Positions 24,344 to 33,696 of a stretch of 64,000 nucleotides of DNA are shown in pieces. The position numbers and the translations under genes were made by a program. The notes below the pieces were generated by a model. The model had not been told where the DNA came from. It made no database searches and saw only the letters and a list, made by a program, of their open reading frames with translations. Source of the DNA: Echinicola strongylocentroti (GTDB lineage Bacteria > Bacteroidota > Bacteroidia > Cytophagales > Cyclobacteriaceae); the NCBI RefSeq assembly GCF_003260975.1, contig NZ_CP030041.1, positions 372,001 to 436,000 of the forward strand. The letters run 5' to 3'. The stretch's first letter is position 1; the number at the start of each line of letters is the position of its first letter.

Positions 24344-25414
24344 CTAGTCTTCTCCCTTTTGTTTCATTTGGACCTTAGCTATTTTTCTCTCGAGTGCTTC
24401 GATCCTCTTTTGCTGTTCATTAAGTCGTTTTGATTCTGCTATTCTAAAATCCATGATTTCGATCATCATTTTATCTTGCTGAATAATGTACATGGTGAGT
24501 TCTTCTACTTTCTCTAGAAGCTTGGTGTTCATTTCCCCAAGGTCAATTCCGTTTTCCATCACCTCTTTTTCGGTCGGTATCCTTGGTAGGTGACCATTGG
24601 CATGGATATAAGCTTCCAGCTCCTTCAGGGGCATTTGACGATAGTTCTCTGTAAATACATAATCTGGCCAGTCTGAAGTCGTTACCTTTACTTCTTTGCA
24701 CTTTATCACACCGTTCACTTTAATCCCTCCATCATTGAATTCAGCTTGGACACCATTCCCCCCATAGCCTCTGATCAACCAACTTTGGGTGGTGCCGTCA
24801 TTGGAGAATTGCCGCAGGTACTGGCCTGATGAATTGGAATTGACTTCTGTATAACTAGCCTCATTCCCTGTCCATTTGCTGGATCCTGCCACCTCAAGCG
24901 TCCGACTGGGAACTACTGTCCCTATGCCCACGTTGCCTTTATGGAAGCCCATCTTTACATTATCCCCCTCTTTTGTCTGTAAAAAATTGAACACAAAAGG
25001 ATCATCGTATTCAACAAAGTTCAAATAGGGACTGAACATCTCATAAGTGGAGTGGATTCTTCCGGCATCATCATTGGATTGGTTACCGAAATTTATCGCC
25101 TTGTGCCAGTTGCCCGCAACTGTCAGGAGCGCATCTGGAGCCATGGTACCGATACCGACAGCCCCATTGTTCTCGACGGTAAAGCGGACATTGGTATTGA
25201 CACCAAAGCTCCCACTTGAAAGCCGTAATATGGGGTATGTACTTCCTGCCTCTTGATTGATATACACGGCTGCTCCTCCCCCGGTTCTAGTGAAGTGATG
25301 GTAATTGCTATTCCCTTTATCCGTCCGCCAATGACCGGACTGGACCTGTCCAAAGCTTAGGTTAAGGACCATAGAAAGGGATATAAGGCTTATGAGTAGT
25401 TTCATTTTTTTCAT
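24344..25414 (-). CDS. secreted fibre-like protein (paralogue 3)
   Basis: A 356-residue protein with signal peptide (LLISLISLSMVLNLSFGQ) and two V-G-I-G-T motifs. The shared C-terminal module is VTTSDWPDYVFTENYRQMPL, GHLPRIPTEKEV, LGEMNTKLLEKVEELTMYII, then a lysine-rich coiled coil. It begins 4 bp after the stop of paralogue 4, so the two are one transcript. Confidence 0.7.
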   Translation of the reverse strand: MKKMKLLISLISLSMVLNLSFGQVQSGHWRTDKGNSNYHHFTRTGGGAAVYINQEAGSTYPILRLSSGSFGVNTNVRFTVENNGAVGIGTMAPDALLTVAGNWHKAINFGNQSNDDAGRIHSTYEMFSPYLNFVEYDDPFVFNFLQTKEGDNVKMGFHKGNVGIGTVVPSRTLEVAGSSKWTGNEASYTEVNSNSSGQYLRQFSNDGTTQSWLIRGYGGNGVQAEFNDGGIKVNGVIKCKEVKVTTSDWPDYVFTENYRQMPLKELEAYIHANGHLPRIPTEKEVMENGIDLGEMNTKLLEKVEELTMYIIQQDKMMIEIMDFRIAESKRLNEQQKRIEALERKIAKVQMKQKGED

Positions 25415-25418
25415 CTGG

Positions 25419-26336
25419 TTAGGGGTTTAACTCCGACAATCTTTCAGAAATCCTGCTGAGTTTGTCTTCGATATTTCTCAGCTGCTTGCCCTTTTTGATC
25501 AAATGCAAGGTTAGCTCCACTATCTTCCCCAACAGCTGTTGGTTCATCTCCATCATGTTGACGCCCTCCTCTTGGAATTCCTCTGCGCATTTTAACCCCG
25601 GTAAATGGCCATTTTTTCGGATATAGACTTCCATCTCTTCCAAGGGCATCTGCTGATAGCCCCTATCAAACACATAGTCCGGCCAGCTAGCCGTTTCCAG
25701 TTTGATTTCGTGCGTACGAATATTGCCAATGACAGAAAGCTTCGAATCGGGTGTGGTGGTACCGATGCGGGTCTTGATATTGCCCATTACCACCATACTT
25801 ATTTTGTCTCCCTGACCATTAATAAAAATAATATCCCGAAGGGCGGATGTTCTAGGCTGTATCACCAGATGGCCTAAATCGACATTGGCAAAAGGATAAT
25901 TCTTGCCTTTAATATTCTTGGTACTCCCTATCCTTGGATCAGGTTTGGTGACAATGTAATCAGCCTTACAACCACTACCACTTACAATTCTAATGCCTCC
26001 GTTTACATCAAGCCTTTCTTCCGGATAAAGCTTCTCAATCCCAACGTTTCCTGAATACGCAGAAGTTGGTATAAGAATTACATGTCCTGTACCCGGTCGT
26101 AAAGAAATGCCCCTGTTATCATAAGTAAAAATGGAAAAGTCACCCCCATTACCATATGAAGTGTTATTGTTGTTCAACATAAATCTCGCATAGTACTGCG
26201 CTGAAGAACCAAAACGCACAAACCTATAGTGCGTTTCACCGCCAAATTTCGGATTTATATACGCCGCATCCAGGGGCTGACCCATTGCCTCAAAACAGGC
26301 TAAATATATTAGATTTAAAAAAACAAACTTCTTCAT
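25419..26336 (-). CDS. secreted fibre-like protein (paralogue 4), first gene of the block
   Basis: A 305-residue protein with signal peptide (FLNLIYLACFEAMGQP), a YINPKFGGETHYRFVRFGSS opening matching paralogue 1, a R-I-G-T-T-T-P motif, and the C-terminal module LETASWPDYVFDRGYQQMPL, GHLPGL, V-N-M-M-E-M-N, then a coiled coil. As the most upstream member it likely follows the promoter in the 610-bp gap to the right. The paralogues differ most in the middle, as fibre shafts often do. Confidence 0.7.
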   Translation of the reverse strand: MKKFVFLNLIYLACFEAMGQPLDAAYINPKFGGETHYRFVRFGSSAQYYARFMLNNNNTSYGNGGDFSIFTYDNRGISLRPGTGHVILIPTSAYSGNVGIEKLYPEERLDVNGGIRIVSGSGCKADYIVTKPDPRIGSTKNIKGKNYPFANVDLGHLVIQPRTSALRDIIFINGQGDKISMVVMGNIKTRIGTTTPDSKLSVIGNIRTHEIKLETASWPDYVFDRGYQQMPLEEMEVYIRKNGHLPGLKCAEEFQEEGVNMMEMNQQLLGKIVELTLHLIKKGKQLRNIEDKLSRISERLSELNP

Positions 26337-26946
26337 GACATGTCAAATCTTGAAATAAATGATCCTGAATTTTCCTATAAGAAATCACTGTAATCCCACG
26401 GTTAGTTTTCCTAAAAAGTAATCCTTGAACACTCCTAATCCCATTCTAAAAGGCTTAAAAAAAACAGCCAGTCTATCCTATCCACTGTTCAAAAAAACAA
26501 ACAAAAGGTTTAATACACAGGTTAAACTTTTTAATTATTAAACCTATATAATGCTAATGATTTAAGTTAGGAAAATCAAATAATTCAATATTTAATTTTA
26601 TAAAAAGGTAATTAACATATTTAAATTATTGAAAAGTACTTAAATAAAGTATTTTTCAACAATCTCTTAACCCGGTTTATGCTTCATTGATTCCTCCTCT
26701 CAGGATTGGCTATGCTGCGATTAGGTAATATCTAGGCCAGTGGCACCCAGGACGCCGTAACGATTACTTTTATGCGGGCTACTTGATATTTTATTCTTTG
26801 TTCTTGGTTCTATATTCTACTCCTGGTACTTGACCCATTTCTGGCACGTTTATTATGGTATGGAATGCTATTTATGGAAAAAATCATTCCATGAAGTGAA
26901 AATTAAAATTACCTTTACACAGGAATAAAAAATCAGATAATCGTCA
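26337..26946. other. AT-rich divergent intergenic region
   Basis: No open frame or RNA recognised. It must hold promoters for the leftward surface-protein block and the rightward PASTA gene. TACCTTTA near 26911 is a -7-like box for the latter. Runs of A/T dominate between 26500 and 26660. Confidence 0.5.
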
Positions 26947-27723
26947 ATGAGCAATTTTAAGCAAGGTTCCAAGAGAGTTTTGATCCATCTCGCAATAATT
27001 CTGGGGCTGTTATTCACTATTCTATTTGTATTCTTCCAAGTTTACCTGCCCAATTATACCAATCATGGAGAAACCGTTACGGTTCCAGATTTGGAAAATT
27101 ATGATTACAGTGAAATAGAAAGTTATTTGGAATCACGCGATCTTCGCTACGAGATCACGCTTGACAGTGGGTTTGAGGCTGATGTCAAGCCACTTACCGT
27201 ACTCAAGCAAAATCCACGGCCAGGAGCCAAGGTCAAGCAAGGCCGAAAAATATACATCACACTGAATGCGGAAAATGCTCCTTTGATAAAAATGCCTAAC
27301 TTGGTCAACAGTCCATTGAAAAATGCCCAAGAGGTACTTTCCAACTATGGGTTGATAAGGGGTGAAATCATCTATGTTCCGGACATCGGTCAAAATGTCG
27401 TGCTTGAGCAAAAATTCCATGGAAGATCGATCAAAGAGGGTTTCGAAATCCCCAAAGGTTCCCAGATTGATTTGGTCGTGGGTGATGGACTGGGCAAGCA
27501 AAGTTTGGCCATACCTAACCTGATCGGTATGGAAGAAGAAGAAGCGGAGTTTTTGGTCGTTGGTTCAGGGCTGCGACTGGGAAGGGTGAACTTTGTCACC
27601 ACCGATACCGTACCTAAAGGAACAATTGTCAAACAACTGCCCCCCTCAGGTATTGAAGCAAAAACAGGGGAATTAATCGATGTGTGGGTGTCTGAATTGG
27701 GAGCCACCGAGAATGATTTTTAA
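26947..27723 (+). CDS. PASTA-domain membrane-anchored protein
   Basis: A 258-residue protein with a short cytoplasmic start, one membrane segment (LAIILGLLFTILFVFFQVYL) and three PASTA domains outside: TVPDLENYDYSEIESYLESR (~43-108), MPNLVNSPLKNAQEVLSNYG (~115-180) and IPNLIGMEEEEAEFLVVGSG (~185-250). PASTA domains bind peptidoglycan fragments. There is no kinase or transpeptidase domain, as is usual for this stand-alone Bacteroidota form. It ends at the base before the next ATG, so the two genes form an operon with the rhodanese gene. Confidence 0.85.
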   Translation: MSNFKQGSKRVLIHLAIILGLLFTILFVFFQVYLPNYTNHGETVTVPDLENYDYSEIESYLESRDLRYEITLDSGFEADVKPLTVLKQNPRPGAKVKQGRKIYITLNAENAPLIKMPNLVNSPLKNAQEVLSNYGLIRGEIIYVPDIGQNVVLEQKFHGRSIKEGFEIPKGSQIDLVVGDGLGKQSLAIPNLIGMEEEEAEFLVVGSGLRLGRVNFVTTDTVPKGTIVKQLPPSGIEAKTGELIDVWVSELGATENDF

Positions 27724-29571
27724 ATGAAAAGAAACGTCGCCAAGCTTGGTCTATTTTTATGTGCGCTGATTGGTGTCTTTCACCAATCCTTTGGTCAGTT
27801 GCGCCAACTCAGTGTCAACAGGAGCGATTATGTTTCTCAAAAACAGCAAAACATCAACTCCAGAGTGTTGGCAGACACCTTGGAATTACCGTTTTGGGAT
27901 GACTTTTCCCAAGGCACCTTGGACAGCACCAAATGGGAATCAAATGGTGCCAATGTATCCCTCAGCGTCGGCGAGGGAGCTCCGAGTCTGGGCGTATTGC
28001 TCCTTGACGGCACCAAGGCCAATGGTCAGCCCTACAGTACAGATATTGGACAAGTCGATGTCACCGACCAGCTCACCTCACGTCCAATTGACCTGTCGGG
28101 AATAGCCGATGAAGAACAAAACTCCCTTTACCTCAGCTTCTTTTGGCAAGCAGGGGGAAAGGCTGAAATGCCCGATTCCAATGACTATTTGCAGCTTCAG
28201 TTTTTGGATAGCCTAGGTAACTGGAATGAAATCTGGACACAATACGGTGGGGCCAGCATGCTGGATTTCCAACAGGAAATGATCCCTTTGGACGGTATTT
28301 ACCTCCATGGCCAATTCAAAATGAAGTTCCTAAGCTCAGGGCGATTGGCAGGGCCATTTGATAGTTGGTTGCTGGATTATATTTACCTCAATAAAAACAG
28401 GACGGCAGACGACCAGAATTATCCCGACCGAGCTCTTACACAACTGAACAGCAGCTTTTTAGGCAACTACACCGCATTGCCACTATATGAATTCAACGCG
28501 CTTTCCGACACGGTGTTGACCAGTATCAACAATCAGTTTTACAACTTGAACGATCGGTTCAGGGCAATGGAATATTCGGCGGAAATCAGGGATGAGAGCA
28601 GCCAAGAATCATTCATGGTGCTCAATTCCAACACCCCATTTAACCCGGTACCTTTGGCCAATGAACGAAGGGATTTTGCCAGTGGCGTTCCCTCCGAACT
28701 GGCTCAACAAGCCCGAGAGGAAGCATTTGACCTGGAAAGCATTGTCTACCTTAGCTCAGGAGATGATTTCCTAATTGATGAAATCACCGATGGTGACACC
28801 ACCTACTTCAGCGAGGTGGATTTCCGCATCAACGACACGGCTCGGACTACCATCCCTATCAGGGATTATTATGCTTTTGACCGGGGAACGGTGGACTATG
28901 CAGCAGGGATCAATCAGCGATCAGGTATGGTAGCAGTGAAATACCACAGCTCCTCCCCTGCTTATGTCAATGCCCTCAGCATCAATTTTACCAATCCAGC
29001 CCAAGCAGGTACGGCTGTAGATCTGTTGGTCTGGCATTCCTTGGAAGAACAACCTGTATATGCCAAAGAAGTAATTATCCAACCTAAAGACAGCCTCAAT
29101 CAAATAACACAGTTTAGCTTGGACACGGCTATTCAGGTGGAAGGAGATTTCTATGTTGGTTATATGCAGTTTACCAATGATTTTATCCATATAGGACTAG
29201 ACAAGTCAAACGACAGCTCTTCCGAAGTACATTATAATATTTCAGGATCCTGGGCACCAAGTGACCAAGTGATCGGTTCCCTCATGATCAGGGCACATAT
29301 GCAAACGGAAGCCCCTCTGCCACCAGAAGTCCCTGAGGCCGCATCCCTGATCAAAGCCTATCCGAATCCAGTGGAAAACAATAAAATATTCCTAGAAGGA
29401 GATGTGGAAGATGTCAAACTCTATGACACCTTTGGCAGGGAAATAAAAATCGATATCAGTGAGGCAGAAAATGGCAAATTCGTTAATTTTACGACCAATC
29501 GTAAAGGAGTTTACCTGATCAAAGCCTGGAATAAAAACTCACCGCAATTAATAAGAATTTTAGTCAAATAG
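27724..29571 (+). CDS. type IX secretion substrate (type A sorting tail)
   Basis: A 615-residue secreted protein with signal peptide (LGLFLCALIGVFHQSFGQ) and a large all-beta region including LPFWDDFSQGTLDSTKWESN (a jelly-roll-like start) and SLYLSFFWQAGGKAEMPDSN. It ends with a type A sorting domain (IKAYPNPVENNKIFLEGDVE ... LYDTFGREIK ... GVYLIKAW ... LIRILVK). Exported by the gliding/T9SS machinery and anchored or released. Activity not recognised. Zero-gap neighbour of the PASTA gene, and the rhodanese gene begins 6 bp after it. Confidence 0.85.
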   Translation: MKRNVAKLGLFLCALIGVFHQSFGQLRQLSVNRSDYVSQKQQNINSRVLADTLELPFWDDFSQGTLDSTKWESNGANVSLSVGEGAPSLGVLLLDGTKANGQPYSTDIGQVDVTDQLTSRPIDLSGIADEEQNSLYLSFFWQAGGKAEMPDSNDYLQLQFLDSLGNWNEIWTQYGGASMLDFQQEMIPLDGIYLHGQFKMKFLSSGRLAGPFDSWLLDYIYLNKNRTADDQNYPDRALTQLNSSFLGNYTALPLYEFNALSDTVLTSINNQFYNLNDRFRAMEYSAEIRDESSQESFMVLNSNTPFNPVPLANERRDFASGVPSELAQQAREEAFDLESIVYLSSGDDFLIDEITDGDTTYFSEVDFRINDTARTTIPIRDYYAFDRGTVDYAAGINQRSGMVAVKYHSSSPAYVNALSINFTNPAQAGTAVDLLVWHSLEEQPVYAKEVIIQPKDSLNQITQFSLDTAIQVEGDFYVGYMQFTNDFIHIGLDKSNDSSSEVHYNISGSWAPSDQVIGSLMIRAHMQTEAPLPPEVPEAASLIKAYPNPVENNKIFLEGDVEDVKLYDTFGREIKIDISEAENGKFVNFTTNRKGVYLIKAWNKNSPQLIRILVK

Positions 29572-29576
29572 AGATT

Positions 29577-29882
29577 ATGGAAGACATTACTGTAGAAGAA
29601 CTAAAGGAAAGAATAGACAAGAATGAGGAATTTCCATTTGTCGATGTCAGAGAAGAGTGGGAATATGAAGAAGACAACCTTGGTGCCTTGAATATCCCAT
29701 TGGGACAGCTGGCTGCTTCTTTGGATGAATTGGAGCAATACAAAGACCAGGAACTGGTGGTACACTGTCGCTCAGGTGCCCGAAGTGGCAATGCCAAAAA
29801 ATTCTTGGAAACCAAAGGATACACCAAAGTAAGAAACGTCTTGGGAGGCATCATGGCTTACCGAGAACTGGAAGAAGAATAA
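29577..29882 (+). CDS. rhodanese-like sulfurtransferase
   Basis: A 101-residue single rhodanese domain, with the active loop HCRSGAR (Cys64), a D-V-R-E motif near 23-26, and V-L-G-G-I near the end. It would accept persulfide sulfur on Cys64. Length is typical for the small single-domain family. Third gene of the PASTA operon, with a strong terminator 14 bp after its stop. Confidence 0.9.
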   Translation: MEDITVEELKERIDKNEEFPFVDVREEWEYEEDNLGALNIPLGQLAASLDELEQYKDQELVVHCRSGARSGNAKKFLETKGYTKVRNVLGGIMAYRELEEE

Positions 29883-29895
29883 ACATGATATTCAT

Positions 29896-29931
29896 AAGGC
29901 TGTCTCACCTAAAGAGACAGCCTTTTTTTTA
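29896..29931 (+). terminator. Rho-independent terminator after rhodanese
   Basis: AAGGCTGTCTC, a 7-base loop, GAGACAGCCTT and then Ts. Confidence 0.9.
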
Positions 29932-30217
29932 GGCAACCATGGAAATGACTACGTTTTTCAAAGAACTTTTTGATTATGGTTTTAAGCAAAACTTAGCTGT
30001 TCGGGATTTGCAATCTCGAACCGAGATAATGGGGATTTGAAATCCCCCTAGCCCATTTATGAATAGCGCAGACATTATAAAAACATAGATTTTCAGCAAC
30101 TAGCAGACGTTAGCCTCACGACTATGCCCTATCTGCGTTCCATCAAAGCCGCACCTTTTCTGCTTGCCCCAAAACATATTCCGCAATTTTCGGGTGGTAT
30201 GCTTAACGTCTTCCTGT
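29932..30217. other. intergenic stretch with short repeats
   Basis: Contains small inverted repeats such as GGGATTTGAAATCCC near 30032. No gene or RNA recognised. Confidence 0.4.
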
Positions 30218-30225
30218 TATCTTTA
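30218..30225 (+). promoter_or_regulatory. -7 box of the Ada-like gene
   Basis: TATCTTTA fits the Bacteroidota TAnnTTTG element and directly abuts an element end (30223-30243) that forms the 5' leader. Confidence 0.5.
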
Positions 30226-30243
30226 ACCCGGAATATGCATTAG
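30223..30243 (+). repeat. solo terminal repeat of the ~188-bp element
   Basis: TTAACCCGGAATATGCATTAG, identical to one end of the full copies; no second end nearby. Lies 10 bp before the Ada-like start codon. Confidence 0.7.
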
Positions 30244-30253
30244 CAGTATCAGC

Positions 30254-31099
30254 ATGAAAAAACAGGAAATCATTACTTACCAACGTATTGCAGAAGCACT
30301 AAACTACCTGCAAAATAACTTCCAACAGCAGCCAACATTGGACGAAGTGGCAGAGACAGCCCACCTAAGTCCTCACCATTTCCAGCGGCTATTCTCTGAA
30401 TGGGCGGGTGTAAGCCCCAAAAAATTCCTGCAGTACATCAGTATTGGCCATGCAAAAAAGATCCTCAGCAACCCTTCATCAAACTTGCTGGAAGCCGCTA
30501 TGGAAACAGGGCTATCCGGCACAGGCCGTCTCCATGACTTATTTGTCACTATCGAAGGGATGACCCCGGGCGAGTATAAAAACGGGGGTAAAAATCTGCA
30601 GATCAGCTATACTTTTTCCACTACACCATTTGGGCCGGTCTTGGTAGCGGCTACCCAAAAAGGGATTTGCCATATGTCATTTGTGGAAGATAGAAACCAG
30701 GCACTTAACCACCTTCAGTCCCTATTTCCCAAGGCTCTATTTTCAGCACAGCCCTCTCCCCTTCACCATAAGGCACTTAACATCTTCCAAAAAGATTGGC
30801 AGCAAATGGACGCTGTAAAGCTCCACCTGAAAGGAACTGATTTCCAGCTCAACGTATGGGAATGCCTGCTAAAAATCCCCCACGGCAAGCTCAGCACTTA
30901 CGGCCACATCGCCCAGCACATCGATAAACCCAACGCCGCCAGAGCAGTAGGAACGGCCATTGGCCGCAATCCAGTGGCTTTTTTGATCCCTTGCCACCGC
31001 GTCATACAGGCTTCTGGCGTGATCGGCGGATATATGTGGGGACCGCTCAGGAAGAAAGCCATCATCGGCTGGGAAGCAGCGACCGTAGAGAAGGAATAG
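30254..31099 (+). CDS. AraC-type regulator fused to O6-methylguanine-DNA methyltransferase (Ada-like)
   Basis: A 281-residue fusion. Residues ~10-105 are an AraC HTH domain (TLDEVAETAHLSPHHFQRLF, G-V-S-P-K-K-F). Residues ~120-275 are a methyltransferase domain with FQLNVWECLLKIPHGKLSTY, AARAVGTAIGRNP and the acceptor site PCHRV (Cys247). It repairs O6-alkylguanine by taking the alkyl group irreversibly. The zinc-type N-terminal methylphosphotriester domain of E. coli Ada is absent, as in many Bacteroidota versions, so classic Ada sensing is not expected. Confidence 0.9.
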   Translation: MKKQEIITYQRIAEALNYLQNNFQQQPTLDEVAETAHLSPHHFQRLFSEWAGVSPKKFLQYISIGHAKKILSNPSSNLLEAAMETGLSGTGRLHDLFVTIEGMTPGEYKNGGKNLQISYTFSTTPFGPVLVAATQKGICHMSFVEDRNQALNHLQSLFPKALFSAQPSPLHHKALNIFQKDWQQMDAVKLHLKGTDFQLNVWECLLKIPHGKLSTYGHIAQHIDKPNAARAVGTAIGRNPVAFLIPCHRVIQASGVIGGYMWGPLRKKAIIGWEAATVEKE

Positions 31100-31139
31100 T
31101 GGAAAAGGGGATTGAGATGGGAGATGTGAGACTTGAGAT

Positions 31140-31460
31140 ATGAGACATTAGACATGAGTATTGAGTACACAAAATTCCTCCCTTCGTAGGTGGGCTTAGG
31201 TGGAGTTATTTTATACTTAGGTTGTGCTGGGTCTCTGCCCCAGCACTGGCAAGCACTGAGTCTCTGACTCAATTATATAATATTAAGACTTGAGAGTTGA
31301 GACTTGAGACATGAGTATGGAGTATTGAGTACACAAAATTCCTCCCTTCGTAGGTGGGCTTAGGTGGAGCTGTTTTATACTTAGGTTGTGCTGGGTCTCT
31401 GCCCCAGCACTAGCAAGCACTGAGTCTCTGACTCAATTAAATAATATTGAGACTTGAGAC
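31140..31460. repeat. two direct copies of a ~160-bp intergenic repeat
   Basis: Blocks GAGTACACAAAATTCCTCCC, TTCGTAGGTGGGCTTAGGTG, TGTGCTGGGTCTCTGCCCCA and CACTGAGTCTCTGACTCAAT occur at 31161-31275 and again at 31328-31439, separated and followed by degenerate GAGACTTGAGA/ATGAGA repeats. No coding potential. Fills the gap between the Ada-like and oxidoreductase genes. Confidence 0.7.
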
Positions 31461-31594
31461 ATGAGACGTGAGATGCGAGAGTTTTAGATTCAAAAAACGG
31501 GAATTCACCAATTGATATAATTTGAAAATACGTTTCATAACTCTATCTTTATTGCCCATCTTTTAGTACAAAAACCTATAGAAAACCTATAATC

Positions 31595-32743
31595 ATGACA
31601 AAACCCATCAAAGCAGCCATTGTAGGTACTGGCTTTATCGGGCCTGCGCACTTGGAGGCTCTACGAAGAATCCCAAACATTGAAGTAATTGCACTTTGTG
31701 AAGTGAACCAAGAACTGGCCGAGGAAAAGGCCAAACTTTTAGGGATTCCCCAAGCCTTTACTTTTGAGGAAATGCTCAAGCAACCAGAAATCGAAGTGGT
31801 GCACATCTGTACGCCCAACTTCCTTCACTTCAGCCAGTCTAAGGCCGTCTTGGAAGCGGGAAAACACGTCGTTTGTGAAAAACCCCTTGCGACCAAAATC
31901 GACGAGGCGGAGGAACTGGTAGCACTGGCCAAAGAAAAAGGATTGGTCAATGCCGTTCACTTTAACCTGCGCTATTACCCAATGGTCCGTCAGATGAAAA
32001 CCATGAGGGAAAACGGCGAACTTGGCGATATCTATAGCATCATGGGCTCCTACCTACAGGACTGGCTTTACCTCAATACGGACTATAACTGGCGGCTGGA
32101 GCCGGACAAATCCGGCGATTCCAGGGCCATTGCGGATATCGGTTCTCACCTGCTGGACCTTACCGAATACGTTACGGGATTGAAAATCACCGAAGTGATG
32201 GCCGATTTCAGCACCGTGCACAAGACGAGGCTAAAACCGCTAAAGCCAATCGAAACGTATTCTGGCAAAATGCTCAAGGAATCCGACTATGCTGAAGTGC
32301 CCATCGATACGGAAGACCACGCCACCGTCATGCTGCGTTTTGACAACGGCAACAAAGGCTCCGTAACGGTCAGCCAAGTAAATGCTGGCCGCAAAAACAG
32401 ATTGAATATCGAAATAGCTGGCGCTAAGTCCAACTTTGAGTGGTGCTCCGAGCGCCCGAACGAAATGTGGATAGGAAAGCGTCAAAGCCCCAACCAACAA
32501 CTGATGAAAGATCCTGCACTCTTTACACCTGAAGCCGCTGGTCTCATCAGCTTCCCAGGTGGCCATAACGAAGGCTTCCCGGATACTTCCAAGCAGATGT
32601 TCAAGGAAGTGTATGCGGCTGTAGCAGAAGGCAAGCAACCCGAGCAGCCTTCCTTCCCCACTTTTGAGGATGGGTATAGAGAGCTATTGATCTGTGAAAG
32701 AATCATCGAAAGTCACAAAAAGCAAGCTTGGGTAAAAATCTAA
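31595..32743 (+). CDS. Gfo/Idh/MocA-family oxidoreductase
   Basis: A 382-residue NAD(P)-dependent oxidoreductase. The N-terminal Rossmann domain has AIVGTGFIGPAHLEAL (G-x-G-x-x-G), HICTPNFLH and the conserved E-K-P motif (VVCEKPLATK). The C-terminal alpha/beta domain has GDSRAIADIGSHLLDLTEYV, including the D-x-x-x-H site typical of sugar substrates. Likely acts on a sugar or inositol derivative. It stands alone with a TATCTTTA promoter candidate near 31544 and a terminator after it. Confidence 0.88.
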   Translation: MTKPIKAAIVGTGFIGPAHLEALRRIPNIEVIALCEVNQELAEEKAKLLGIPQAFTFEEMLKQPEIEVVHICTPNFLHFSQSKAVLEAGKHVVCEKPLATKIDEAEELVALAKEKGLVNAVHFNLRYYPMVRQMKTMRENGELGDIYSIMGSYLQDWLYLNTDYNWRLEPDKSGDSRAIADIGSHLLDLTEYVTGLKITEVMADFSTVHKTRLKPLKPIETYSGKMLKESDYAEVPIDTEDHATVMLRFDNGNKGSVTVSQVNAGRKNRLNIEIAGAKSNFEWCSERPNEMWIGKRQSPNQQLMKDPALFTPEAAGLISFPGGHNEGFPDTSKQMFKEVYAAVAEGKQPEQPSFPTFEDGYRELLICERIIESHKKQAWVKI

Positions 32744-32763
32744 GCGACATTCTTGAATTACTA

Positions 32764-32803
32764 AAAAAAGTGCCTTTCTTGCCGTTGCTTGGAAGGCACT
32801 TTT
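32764..32803 (+). terminator. terminator after oxidoreductase
   Basis: AAAAGTGCCTT, spacer, AAGGCACTTTT. It ends only 7 bp before the start codon of the next gene, so that gene's promoter must overlap it or readthrough occurs. Confidence 0.75.
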
Positions 32804-32809
32804 AGGATC

Positions 32810-33517
32810 ATGACCGAACTCGAAATACTCTTTGAAGACGAGCACTACATAGCGGTAAACAAGCCTGCGGGTGTCATGGTACACCGCTCGAGCATCGCAA
32901 AAGATGATGATCCGGTGTATGCCATGCAAGTGCTACGTGACCAAATGGGTCATCATGTCTACCCGATTCACCGCATTGACAGGCCTACATCTGGTGTACT
33001 GTGGTTTGCCCGAAACCGAGAAGTAGTACCTGCCTTCCAAGAACGTTTTATCACCAAAGATATTCGGAAATTCTACCTCACCGTGGTCAGGGGATATACC
33101 AAGGAGCAGGAAGGGCTCATCGATTATCCCTTACGCAAAAAACTCAAGAAAGAACTCCAAGAAGCCCAAACGGCCTATCTAAGCCTGGGGCAAGTAGAAA
33201 TCCCGGTCCAAAGCTCCCCGCGCCATGACTCCAGTCGCTATTCGCTGGTTCGCGCCTACCCTCTGACGGGCCGCATGCACCAAATCAGGAGGCATTTTGC
33301 CCATGAACGCAATTATATAATCGGAGACAATACGCACGGAGACAACCGTCAAAACCGTTTTTTCAGGATGCATTTTCAAATGCACCACATGCTCCTCCAT
33401 GCTTGGTCCACTGCTTTTGACCATCCGATCACCGGCAAAAAGATTACCGTGACGGCTCCCCTCCCGGACCATTTTCATAAAATCATAACGGAATTTGGCT
33501 GGCAAGAATTGGTTTAG
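32810..33517 (+). CDS. truC: RluA-family pseudouridine synthase, TruC-like
   Basis: A 235-residue RluA-type enzyme. The catalytic motif is HRIDRPTSG (Asp in H-R-I-D-R), with an N-terminal LFEDEHYIAVNKPAGVMVHR block and the C-terminal R-M-H-Q-I-R-R-H-F. These fit TruC, which makes pseudouridine 65 in tRNA; the short length without an S4 domain agrees. I chose ATG 32810 because of AGGATC before it; a TTG at 32789 would lie in the terminator hairpin. Confidence 0.85.
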   Translation: MTELEILFEDEHYIAVNKPAGVMVHRSSIAKDDDPVYAMQVLRDQMGHHVYPIHRIDRPTSGVLWFARNREVVPAFQERFITKDIRKFYLTVVRGYTKEQEGLIDYPLRKKLKKELQEAQTAYLSLGQVEIPVQSSPRHDSSRYSLVRAYPLTGRMHQIRRHFAHERNYIIGDNTHGDNRQNRFFRMHFQMHHMLLHAWSTAFDHPITGKKITVTAPLPDHFHKIITEFGWQELV

Positions 33518-33696
33518 CGATTTACAATGCACAAATCGGGGCAAAGTGCCAGCGGCACGGATGATTGCTATGCCTACACGAAAAATGTTTTCTTTCAATA
33601 TACTAACTGAGTTTGCCCTAAGTGCACGATCATCGTTTCCCATTCTGGTAAAAAAAAGCCTATATTTAACCCAGAATATAACTTTAGACATTGCTT

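Noticed and set aside
31140..31460. CRISPR array
   Set aside because: Only two long copies with irregular spacing and no short repeat-spacer pattern; no cas gene in the window.
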